Source: an uncultured Verrucomicrobiota bacterium (GTDB lineage Bacteria; Verrucomicrobiota; Verrucomicrobiia; Opitutales; Opitutaceae). Taken from it: 33,438 bases of DNA. The DNA is taken from NCBI GenBank assembly GCA_913058185.1, contig CAJXQX010000044.1, positions 1 to 33,438 on the forward strand. The letters are read 5' to 3'. Under the pieces are notes generated by a model. The model ran no database searches and was not told where the DNA came from. It was given only the letters and a program-made list of their open reading frames with translations. A program made the translations under genes and the position numbers. Shown piece after piece: positions 6,991 through 14,701 of this stretch. Position 1 is the first letter of the stretch, and every line of letters begins with the position of its first letter.

Positions 6991-9900
6991 ATGTTTGATC
7001 GGACCTCCCCCGTCGCTCGTATTTTGAAGAGCATTTCCGCTGCGACCCTCGTAGCGTTTCCTTTGCCAGTTTTCGCCCAAGAATCGGCGGAAGAAGAAGA
7101 AGATGTCGTCACGATGTCGGTCTTCAGTGTCGATGCCAGCCAGGATCAAGGCTACCGCGCGACCAATTCTATTTCCGGCACATCGCTAAACGTGGCGATC
7201 CAAGATCTCCCGATGCCGATTGAGGTAATCACATCGGAGTTTGTGGAAGATCAACAGGCCACAGACTTTAAGGAAGCGCTTCGCTACACCTCAGGTGTCT
7301 TTACCTCTGAGTTCGACGAAAGCGGCGGTTCCAACTCTGCCGGAGCCAACGAATCCTACTCCAATGAGCGTTCACCTTCATCACGGGGAGGGGTTGGCGG
7401 AAGATTCTCCAATGCGGTGAGCATCCGGGGATACAACGTGCAGTTTCAGAATCGCATGGGTTTTCGCGTTGGAGGCACCGTTTCTGAATACGGGGTAACT
7501 CTGGGGGGCGCGCTTGATTCTCTGAATTACGAGCGTCTCGAAGTCGTGCGTGGCCCGTCTTCGTTGCTTTACGGCATCGGCGTTCTCTCGGGAATCGTTA
7601 ACATTATTCCGAAACGCCCATTGGCGGAGAATCAATTTAAGATCAATGCGTCCATAGGCAGCGACGGTTACCAGCGTTTCACGGCTGAGGCCACGGGGCC
7701 TTTGACTAAGAATCTTCGCTATCGTGTCGCCATTGCTGATGAGGAGCGAGACCACTGGACCGATTTCCAAAACAAGGATTTGGAGTTCTTCGTTGGGCAG
7801 CTCGAGTTTCAACCTTGGAAGACAATCAATATCTTGGCCGAATACCAGAAGTCGACCACGCGCTATGAAGGTATCGGGTCTCAATACATTTACGACAACT
7901 TGAGTGACCGTTCTTTTGGCGGGGAGAACCGCAACGCCTTCAACGAACAATTCAACTGGGCGCGTGATTTGAACGGAGCGTCAAATACCTATCGTATCTC
8001 CGGTCCGGACACGTTCGAGGAGCGGGAAGAGTGGGATTCGTTCGTAAATGTCGACATCATCCCCAATGAAAATTTGACCATCAATCTAGGTGGATATTGG
8101 GGCGGGCAGGAGACTAACCGTTTCGATATCGAGCCAGCCACGATCAACAACCAAGAGGCCAATCTATTTGTTAAGCGCCGGATTCGTTTGGGCCGGACCG
8201 AGCCACCTCGTTACCGCACCATTATTCAATACGTGCCGGACGAGTTCATTACCCAATATGATAATCCTCCTTCTGCGGTCTTCAACGACACCACCGATTT
8301 TAAAACGATCCGTTACTACTGGATGGATACGCCGCAAGAGGGGAAGTTTGAGCAATACCGGGCTCGGTTGAACTACACCTTCGAGACCCCCTTCATCAAG
8401 GGGCCAGCTAATCACAGTTTATTGATCGGTCGTCATGATATTAAGGATACCATCGACTACGATCAAGGAACCGAGCTCTTCCCTCGTTTGTTTGAGGCGG
8501 TCAATCTGACTCGAAATCCGGTACCGTCTTCCACTGATTCACTGGAATTTCGCAACGTAGGCACCATTGATCCTATTCGTTACAACGGTGAGTTGTTAGC
8601 TCAACCTGGTCGCGAATACCAGCAGACGGATATTTGGTATCAAGGTTCGTTCGCGGTTTACCAAGGACGTTTCTGGGATGATCGCATGATGCTGATCGCG
8701 GGATTGCGCCACGATCGTTATCAAGGACTGGAAAAACAATACGATCGTGGGGAGCCTCGGACGGGATTAATCGACAACCCGACGAACGAACTGAACGGGT
8801 TTGAAAGTGAGGAATATAACTTTGATGAGCCGATCGCGATCACGACCAACACCGTCGCATTCCGCTACGACATTCGGGAGGATCTAGCGATCTATGCATT
8901 GGCCGCCGAAGGCGTTTCACCTAATACGGGTGCGCTGGACGGAAACGATGATTTCATTGATGCTGAGCAATCCCTCTCCAAGGAAATTGGAATTAAATTT
9001 GAACTCATGGAGGGTAAACTCTCCGGCACTATCTCCGGATATCAAATTGAGCGTTCCAATGCGATCTGGAGCTTTGCCTTCGCGCCGAACCCGAGAGCGT
9101 GGGTGGGCGGCACAAACTCAGACGGTAACCGGGCTCGTGGTCTGCAAGACTTTGACGCTTCGGAGGTCTTGGATGGATCTGGGCCAATCGCCTACGGCGT
9201 TGATCGTTCCTACTTCGATCCAGCGGATATCGCTCGTGACCCCGTAACCCGCCAATTCCCTTTCGGTATCGTAGCTCTCGAAGGCCAGCACAACGGAACT
9301 CCAAATCCCCAGACTTACGTTTATCTGGACTATGCTAACCTCGATGCCGCGGGCTTCAGAGATGAAATCGAAGCGGCGTTTCGTGATTCTGATCGGGTTC
9401 GTGGGTTCACGAGCGACGAGATCAACTCGATGTTCTATACCCGAACCACGGGCACATTTTCCGGTCTGAATCCTAGCGGAGTAACCGGTAATACGAACGT
9501 GACCTTTGGCGATCGCGCTCGGGGATTTGATATGCAAATCATCTATGCGCCGATCGAGAATTGGCAGATGATTTTCAACTACGCTCACACTAAGCGGGAG
9601 ATTACCGATCCCTTTGGTATGGTCGCAGCTATCGATCAGATTTCCGGTGTCGAATTCGGCACGGAGTATGACAGCTGGGTTCGTGCCTTGGGTCGTGCCG
9701 CCTATGGTCTTGAGGAAGTCGATAACAATGGCGACGGCCTGCCCGATCAAATCCTAAAGGACGGTCAACCCGTATCGTTAACAAATGTCGTTCCGGCTAA
9801 TTCCAATACCGGTGGAATCGAAGGTGCGAACCTCTTCCTCGGGGCCGAAGACGAAGCGTCGTTCTGGAATAAGTATACCTTTAAAACCGGTCCACTCAAG

Positions 9901-10224
9901 CGGCTCTCTCTTTTGTTCGGTGCACGTTACACCGGGCCTGCGGCCACTGCGGTGACGGTGGGAGGAGCCAATTTGACGGCGAATCTTTATCCGACGCCTC
10001 CGACTGAAGCGCGTTATGAGTTCGATGCGGGCCTCACCTACACTCGCAAGTGGGGTAACTCCCAATGGCGCTTTGCTCTCAACGCCTACAACGTCGCCGA
10101 TAGCCAGAAGTCCTATAGCGAGGCTAGCTACAGCAACCTCTCCACGGGCGGAACCGAACTCCGCCGCACGCAAATTTATCACACCCCGCGATCCTATCGC
10201 TTCAGCGTCGGTGTGACCTTCTAG
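6991..10224 (+). CDS. TonB-dependent outer-membrane receptor
   Basis: A 1,077-residue outer-membrane active transporter. The ATG at 6991 gives a clean signal peptide (basic MFDRTSPVARILK, hydrophobic core, cleavage after VFAQ); an upstream in-frame TTG at 6940 would spoil it. After cleavage comes a probable TonB box (EDVVTMSVFSV), then the plug domain (LPMPIEVITSEF, SIRGYNVQ, LDSLNYERLEVVRGPSSLLYG, SGIVNIIPKRP) and a long beta-barrel ending in the terminal aromatic strand RFSVGVTF. There is no STN domain, so there is no sign of sigma/anti-sigma signalling. The size and style match oligosaccharide receptors of Opitutaceae-like bacteria, but a siderophore role cannot be excluded by sequence. 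Neighbours and the shared operator box argue for import of a glycan fragment handled by the minus-strand operon. Confidence 0.93.
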   Translation: MFDRTSPVARILKSISAATLVAFPLPVFAQESAEEEEDVVTMSVFSVDASQDQGYRATNSISGTSLNVAIQDLPMPIEVITSEFVEDQQATDFKEALRYTSGVFTSEFDESGGSNSAGANESYSNERSPSSRGGVGGRFSNAVSIRGYNVQFQNRMGFRVGGTVSEYGVTLGGALDSLNYERLEVVRGPSSLLYGIGVLSGIVNIIPKRPLAENQFKINASIGSDGYQRFTAEATGPLTKNLRYRVAIADEERDHWTDFQNKDLEFFVGQLEFQPWKTINILAEYQKSTTRYEGIGSQYIYDNLSDRSFGGENRNAFNEQFNWARDLNGASNTYRISGPDTFEEREEWDSFVNVDIIPNENLTINLGGYWGGQETNRFDIEPATINNQEANLFVKRRIRLGRTEPPRYRTIIQYVPDEFITQYDNPPSAVFNDTTDFKTIRYYWMDTPQEGKFEQYRARLNYTFETPFIKGPANHSLLIGRHDIKDTIDYDQGTELFPRLFEAVNLTRNPVPSSTDSLEFRNVGTIDPIRYNGELLAQPGREYQQTDIWYQGSFAVYQGRFWDDRMMLIAGLRHDRYQGLEKQYDRGEPRTGLIDNPTNELNGFESEEYNFDEPIAITTNTVAFRYDIREDLAIYALAAEGVSPNTGALDGNDDFIDAEQSLSKEIGIKFELMEGKLSGTISGYQIERSNAIWSFAFAPNPRAWVGGTNSDGNRARGLQDFDASEVLDGSGPIAYGVDRSYFDPADIARDPVTRQFPFGIVALEGQHNGTPNPQTYVYLDYANLDAAGFRDEIEAAFRDSDRVRGFTSDEINSMFYTRTTGTFSGLNPSGVTGNTNVTFGDRARGFDMQIIYAPIENWQMIFNYAHTKREITDPFGMVAAIDQISGVEFGTEYDSWVRALGRAAYGLEEVDNNGDGLPDQILKDGQPVSLTNVVPANSNTGGIEGANLFLGAEDEASFWNKYTFKTGPLKRLSLLFGARYTGPAATAVTVGGANLTANLYPTPPTEARYEFDAGLTYTRKWGNSQWRFALNAYNVADSQKSYSEASYSNLSTGGTELRRTQIYHTPRSYRFSVGVTF

Positions 10225-10299
10225 ACTCTCTCAGTTTGTTAGCGGCTGCCCACCCATTCCCGGGACAGTCAGCTGCAATCACCCCAAAACCAAAAAAAC

Positions 10300-11478
10300 A
10301 TGAAGAAAATAAACATAGCACTCGTAGCCGCAGCGCTGCTCACCGCTCCAATCGCCCAAGCGGCGTGGGAATCGGTTAATAACTTCGATTCTGGCAGCAC
10401 TGCTGGTATCACCCTCACCCGCACGTTCCCTGAGGAAACCACCAACGGTGGTATCTCGATCATCGCGGATCCCAATGATGCGTCCAAGGGCATCCTAGAA
10501 ATGGATCCCGGTATCTTCGGCGGTGATGGAACTCAAACGTTCAATGTCTGGATCTCGATCCCGTTTTCCGATATCGCTGCAACCGGAACGCTCTACGCCA
10601 AAATGAAGCGTGGTGAGTTGGTTGACGTTGTCTGGGGAACCTCCCCAACCGCGGAACCTGCTTCCTACGGTGATTACTCCTCAGCGCTTCGCTGGGAACT
10701 CGACGGCATCTTTGATTACCGTGCAGGTTCCGATGGTTACCCCGAGGTGACCAATGGTTCTTCGACAGCCGATACTTGGTATGAGACTTGGTTCGTGCTC
10801 AATTCCACCAGTCAAACCTATGATGCCTACATCAAGGGCGGCACCGAATTCCCTACCCAGACTAAGGTAGCAACCGGCGCATCGTTCCGTAAACAAGGCA
10901 CCGATCCTCAGAATCGCTTTTACGTGCGTATGTCCACGGGTGATATCACCAATCCAAAGTCGGTTGATAAAGTATGGCTGGACGATGTAACCGTCGACGC
11001 TTCTGGCGAAAATCTCACCACCCCAGGAACTGACATTGTTGTTCCAGATCCAGGTGTTGTCCCAACCCAGAATGGCTCCGGCGAACTCTCGAATATCTCC
11101 ACTCGTGGCGCAGTCTCTTCCGGCGAGAACGCTATGTTCGTTGGTTTCGTTCTTCCTGATGACTCCCGTCGCGTGCTCATCCGTGGTGGTGGACCAATCC
11201 TCGGTGGATTCGGCGTTAACGGTTTCCTCGCTAACCCTGTGATTACGGTTCGCAACTCCTCCAACGAGGTTGTCGCCACCAACACTAACTGGGAAGATAA
11301 CAGCAACTCCGCTTCGATTGCTCTCACTGCCGCTTCCGTCGGCGCGCAACCATTCACAACCGGTTCTGCTGACTCTGCTCTGATGCTCTTCCTCGCGAAG
11401 GGGGCTTACACGGTTGAGGTTTCCAGCGGCGACACCACTACCGGTGTTGTTCTCGCGGAAATCTACCGGATTCCTTAA
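10300..11478 (+). CDS. Secreted beta-sandwich protein with verrucomicrobial C-terminal domain
   Basis: A 392-residue exported protein with signal peptide MKKINIALVAAALLTAPIAQA. Residues about 22-240 look like a jelly-roll/LamG-like beta sandwich (WESVNNFDSG at the start, WYETWFVLNSTSQTYDAYI in the middle, KVWLDDVTVDA at the end), as in carbohydrate-binding or laminarinase-associated modules. A Thr/Pro linker (240-257) leads to a C-terminal domain at 258-392 that is clearly homologous to residues 459-593 of the next gene (GELSN-STRG, RRVLIRGGGP, FGVNG, LANP, ATN, AEIYRIP end). No catalytic motif is recognised. It follows the TonB receptor by 75 bp with an A/C-rich leader, so it may be co-transcribed and act as a surface glycan-binding protein; that is inference. 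Confidence 0.75.
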   Translation: MKKINIALVAAALLTAPIAQAAWESVNNFDSGSTAGITLTRTFPEETTNGGISIIADPNDASKGILEMDPGIFGGDGTQTFNVWISIPFSDIAATGTLYAKMKRGELVDVVWGTSPTAEPASYGDYSSALRWELDGIFDYRAGSDGYPEVTNGSSTADTWYETWFVLNSTSQTYDAYIKGGTEFPTQTKVATGASFRKQGTDPQNRFYVRMSTGDITNPKSVDKVWLDDVTVDASGENLTTPGTDIVVPDPGVVPTQNGSGELSNISTRGAVSSGENAMFVGFVLPDDSRRVLIRGGGPILGGFGVNGFLANPVITVRNSSNEVVATNTNWEDNSNSASIALTAASVGAQPFTTGSADSALMLFLAKGAYTVEVSSGDTTTGVVLAEIYRIP

Positions 11479-11529
11479 GGGAATTCTGTTCGCATCAAAT
11501 CACCATTCGGTGACTGATTGAAAAATTCG

Positions 11530-11568
11530 GCGAACGACCACGCATTCCGCGAGGTCGTTCGCTTTTTT
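11530..11568 (+). terminator. Rho-independent terminator
   Basis: Arms GCGAACGACC (11530-11539) and GGTCGTTCGC (11553-11562) form a perfect 10-bp stem with a 13-nt loop, followed by TTTTTT (11563-11568). It ends the TonB receptor/beta-sandwich transcript, so the next gene should have its own promoter or depend on read-through. Confidence 0.9.
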
Positions 11569-11597
11569 CTTAACTTTTTGATTAGTATTTTTCTCAA

Positions 11598-13379
11598 ATG
11601 AAGCTCCTCAGAACTCTCAGTTTGGTCGGTATCCTTGGCGGGATCGTGGCCCCAATTTCAGCGCAAATCTCGGACCCCATTCCCGGTTCGATCGATAAAG
11701 GAGATCTTCTCTTGGAGATCGAAAACTGGCTTCGCGCTCCAGCAACGGGTGGCAGTCCCCGCACCCGGATTTCCGTGACCAAGCCCGCTTACGATGGCTC
11801 GAACCGTGTCTTCAGCTGTGACCTTCGTGGACAGTTCTACGTGATCAGCAACGGCACCCTCACCGAATACGTTGATTTCAACGACGTCTTCCCGAATTTC
11901 CAGCCCGAGAATCGACTTGGAACCGGATTTCATTCCTTTGCGTTTCACCCCCTGTTCGAAACCAATGGAAAATTCTATACCGCGCATACCGAACCTGTAG
12001 GTTCAGGCCCGGCAGACTTCACGATGCCGAACTCGGATACGATCACGATGCAGAGCGTGATCATGGAATGGACCGCATCGATTCCCTCCGCCAATACCTT
12101 CTCCGGAACCCGTCGTGAAGTCATGCGGGTCGAGTATCATGAGCAGGTCCACAATGTGCAGGAGATCGCGTTCAACCATTTCATCGATTCAAGCAATTCT
12201 GACTATGGCATGCTTTATATCTGCTCCGGCGACGGAGAGGCCGTAAACCAAGGTTTCCCTGAAGTAGGACATCGCCTCGATACCGTTTACGGCACGCTCC
12301 TGCGGATCGACCCGATGGGAACAAATGCTACCAATGGAAAATATGGTATCCCGACGGATAACCCCTTTCTGAATGACAACAACGCGAATACCTTAGCCGA
12401 AATTTATGCCTGGGGATTCCGCAATCCGCACCGGATTGTCTGGGACTCAGAAAATCCCGATCGGCTATTCCTGTTCGATATCGGAGAGCGGAGTATCGAA
12501 GAGGTAAACCTCATCGTGAAGGGTGGAGACTACGGTTACAGCCAACGCGAGGGCACTTTCCTGATGAATACGGCGGTCGACTCCGATGTGGTCTTCCCGT
12601 TGCCGGCGAATGAAAGTTCTTTCAACTACGTGTATCCGGTCGCGCAATACGACCACGACGAAGGTCGTGCGATTGCAGGCGGCCAAATCTATCGCGGAAC
12701 CAAGTGGCCAGAGCTGAACGGCAAATTGCTCTTCGGTGATATCGCCAACGGCCGAATTTTTTATGTAGATGCCGATAGCCTTACCTTAGGTTCTCAAGCC
12801 ACCTTCAAAGAATTGCGGCTGAAAAATGTCGTCGAACGGAGTCTGTTGCAGATCGTGGGGCAATCCCGCACTGATCTTAGATTCGGCATCATGGAAGATG
12901 GGGAAATCTTAATCACCACCAAGCGCGATGGATGGATTCGTCGATTCACGCCACCGCCTGAGCCAGAGATGAATGGCACGGGCGAACTCTCAAATCTGTC
13001 CACCCGCGGTAGCGTAGGTGGTGGTGGCGATGTCATGATTGGTGGATTTGTCATCATAGAAAACAACCGACGTGTCATGGTTCGTGGCTTAGGTCCGACC
13101 TTGGCGGCCTTCGGAGTCAACGGAGCTTTGGCCAATCCTAAGATCACCGTTTATAATGCGTCGGATGAGGTCGTCGCCACAAATGATGATTGGGGTAACG
13201 AATCGAATGCTGCGAGTATTGCTCTCACTGCGATGTCACTCGGTGCGACCGCATTGGCCAACGGCAGTGCTGATGCCGCTACCATGCTCTTTCTGCCCAA
13301 GGGGGCCTACACCGTTCATCTCGAAGGGGTGGATGGTGGAACCGGCGTTGGTCTCATCGAAATTTACAAGATACCTTAA
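11598..13379 (+). CDS. Secreted PQQ-type sugar (glucose/sorbosone) dehydrogenase-like protein with C-terminal domain
   Basis: A 593-residue exported protein. A signal peptide (MKLLRTLSLVGILGGIVAPISAQ) precedes a six-bladed beta-propeller of the glucose/sorbosone dehydrogenase family at about residues 45-455. Marks are FHSFAFHP, the GDGEAVNQGFP loop, GTLLRIDPMG, EIYAWGFRNPHRIVWD, LFLFDIGERSIEEVN and IAGGQIYRG. Family members are soluble, often PQQ- and calcium-dependent, and oxidise aldoses or related alcohols in the periplasm or outside the cell. A proline-rich linker leads to the C-terminal domain at 459-593, shared with the upstream gene. Whether PQQ is actually used is not provable here and no PQQ synthesis genes are present. 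Only 35 bp separates the T-run of the preceding terminator from the ATG. Confidence 0.82.
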   Translation: MKLLRTLSLVGILGGIVAPISAQISDPIPGSIDKGDLLLEIENWLRAPATGGSPRTRISVTKPAYDGSNRVFSCDLRGQFYVISNGTLTEYVDFNDVFPNFQPENRLGTGFHSFAFHPLFETNGKFYTAHTEPVGSGPADFTMPNSDTITMQSVIMEWTASIPSANTFSGTRREVMRVEYHEQVHNVQEIAFNHFIDSSNSDYGMLYICSGDGEAVNQGFPEVGHRLDTVYGTLLRIDPMGTNATNGKYGIPTDNPFLNDNNANTLAEIYAWGFRNPHRIVWDSENPDRLFLFDIGERSIEEVNLIVKGGDYGYSQREGTFLMNTAVDSDVVFPLPANESSFNYVYPVAQYDHDEGRAIAGGQIYRGTKWPELNGKLLFGDIANGRIFYVDADSLTLGSQATFKELRLKNVVERSLLQIVGQSRTDLRFGIMEDGEILITTKRDGWIRRFTPPPEPEMNGTGELSNLSTRGSVGGGGDVMIGGFVIIENNRRVMVRGLGPTLAAFGVNGALANPKITVYNASDEVVATNDDWGNESNAASIALTAMSLGATALANGSADAATMLFLPKGAYTVHLEGVDGGTGVGLIEIYKIP

Positions 13380-13414
13380 CCCACCAACTTAGTTACCCGG
13401 TAAGGGGTTTAATA

Positions 13415-13452
13415 GATCGCGGGGATTCCCCAGGGTGTGGGTCCCCGCGGTC
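13415..13452 (+). terminator. Terminator-like hairpin after the sorbosone dehydrogenase-like gene
   Basis: GATCGCGGGGA (13415-13425) pairs with TCCCCGCGGTC (13442-13452): 11 bp with one G-U wobble and a 16-nt loop. No T-run follows, so termination would need Rho or be leaky. It starts 35 bp after the stop codon. Confidence 0.55.
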
Positions 13453-13664
13453 GCTTAGGGGGTTAACTCATAGTGGAACGCGCCGCTACCTCGCATAGCG
13501 ATACCTTGAACTTTAACCAATATGGTTAAAATTTGGTGGGGTGGGTTTCGTGGGTTTGTTGTCGTCTGAGCGGTAGAGTGGAGAGGCGTCGGACGACACG
13601 GAGATATCGTCTCTCTGGAGCGGTGAGGTGAATGCACCCGTTACGAATCTCTCGGCGCGGGTAG

Positions 13665-13691
13665 GGCGGTTTCGCCGAAACCGCCGGTTTC
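13665..13691. repeat. Overlapping alternative hairpins (REP-like)
   Basis: GGCGGTTTC (13665-13673) pairs perfectly with GAAACCGCC (13677-13685). The same GAAACC (13677-13682) can instead pair with GGTTTC (13686-13691). The two structures exclude each other. The layout resembles intergenic REP units. Confidence 0.5.
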
Positions 13692-13903
13692 AACCACGGA
13701 GACCGCTCTTGCTCAGCCTTTCCACCGGGCGGCGCGCTCGGCGAGCACGGCCTACCGTCTAACCACTGAACGAATCCCCACTCGTCGGAATTTAGCAAAA
13801 AGAATGGGAAGTCAGATAAGCCCAGAGTTGATGGCCCCGGGGATCATCATCGTTAATTGTCGGCTCCGAAAATGGAGGAGGACGGTTTAAACAATGCTCT
13901 GGT

Positions 13904-14686
13904 CTATGCCGCCCACACACCGCCGTTAATATCTAACGTGGCGCCAGTGATGAAACCATCAAACTCGCTGGCGAAAAATACCACGGCGCGCGCGATGTCT
14001 TCGACCTTGCCTGCGCGCCCAAGCGGAATGCCAGCGATCGTGGCATTGGCGGATTCGTTGGAGGTGTGCGTGTTGTGAAAAGAGGTTCCCAGGATGAGTC
14101 CTGGTGCCAACGCGTTGACTCGAATTCCTTTCGGGCCGAGTTCGTTGGCCAACCCCCGCGTGAAGGTGAGCACTGCGCCTTTGGAGGTGGCGTAGGCGAG
14201 TGAACCTGGATGACCACCTTTGCGACCGGCCAGGGAGGCTAAATTGACAATGCTGGCGCCACCACGGGTGGCGGCAGCTGTTTCGAGGTGCGGTTGAGCT
14301 GCTTGGGAGACACGCCAAAGACTGTCGACATTGAGCGCCATGACCTTGGTCCAGAATTCGTCATTGATGGTTTCGAGATTGTGACGCGCAACCAAGGAAC
14401 CGGCATTGTTAATCAGGATGTCCACTCCACCGAGTGATTCGACAGCGGCTGACACCAGTTTGGCGCCTCCATCAGAAGTGGTGAGGTCACCCGCGGCGGC
14501 CCCAAATTTACGACCGAGTTTGGCTGCGATGGCAGAAAGCTCCTCGGCTCCGGCCGCACTGGTGTGATAGTGGACGAACACGTCGCAACCCGCGTTGAGT
14601 AGGGCAGAGCTGGTCGCAAGACCGATACCTTGGGCTCCCGCGGTGACTAAGGCCCGTTTACCGTTAAGTTTGGTAGAGTCGCTCAT
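13904..14686 (-). CDS. Short-chain dehydrogenase/reductase, last gene of the lyase operon
   Basis: A 260-residue SDR. The Rossmann motif reads TAGAQGIGLAT (residues 15-25), NNAG follows near 93, the catalytic YATSK (YxxxK) near 166 with Ser in VNLASLAG, and the C-terminal GATLDINGGVWA end is typical. It begins 15 bp after the lyase stop and ends the seven-gene minus-strand operon. The family covers sugar, keto-acid and acyl-ACP reductases. The context favours a sugar-acid or keto-uronate substrate, for example a 5-keto-4-deoxyuronate/2,5-diketo step as in KduD or DehR-type reductases, but this cannot be told from sequence alone. Confidence 0.85.
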   Translation of the reverse strand: MSDSTKLNGKRALVTAGAQGIGLATSSALLNAGCDVFVHYHTSAAGAEELSAIAAKLGRKFGAAAGDLTTSDGGAKLVSAAVESLGGVDILINNAGSLVARHNLETINDEFWTKVMALNVDSLWRVSQAAQPHLETAAATRGGASIVNLASLAGRKGGHPGSLAYATSKGAVLTFTRGLANELGPKGIRVNALAPGLILGTSFHNTHTSNESANATIAGIPLGRAGKVEDIARAVVFFASEFDGFITGATLDINGGVWAA

Positions 14687-14701
14687 GATTTTCCAAAGGT
14701 G

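Larger units (their letters stand above)
13380..13903. other. Noncoding 524-bp spacer between convergent operons, rich in inverted repeats
   Basis: No convincing gene. The plus-strand secreted-protein gene and the minus-strand operon converge here. It holds a GC-rich 11-bp hairpin (13415-13452), an AT-type hairpin TTTAACC/GGTTAAA (13512-13530), the overlapping GGCGGTTTC/GAAACC set (13665-13691) and an 8-bp CCCCGGGG palindrome (13835-13842). The stretch 13526-13798 is open on the minus strand, but its residue make-up looks like translated repeat rather than a protein. Confidence 0.6.

Noticed and set aside
9118-9750. 210-codon minus-strand open frame
   Set aside because: Antisense to the TonB receptor barrel; no recognisable motif.
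10681-11349. 222-codon minus-strand open frame
   Set aside because: Antisense to the beta-sandwich protein; the plus-strand frame has a signal peptide and the shared C-terminal domain.
13526-13798. 90-codon minus-strand ORF in the convergent spacer
   Set aside because: Its sequence is dominated by inverted repeats; residue composition looks like translated repeat and no homologous domain is recognised.
13730-13800. tRNA-like stretch on the minus strand (GTTCAGTGGTTAGAC resembles a D-arm)
   Set aside because: No matching acceptor stem, anticodon stem-loop or TTCGAATC-type T-arm follows at the right spacing.
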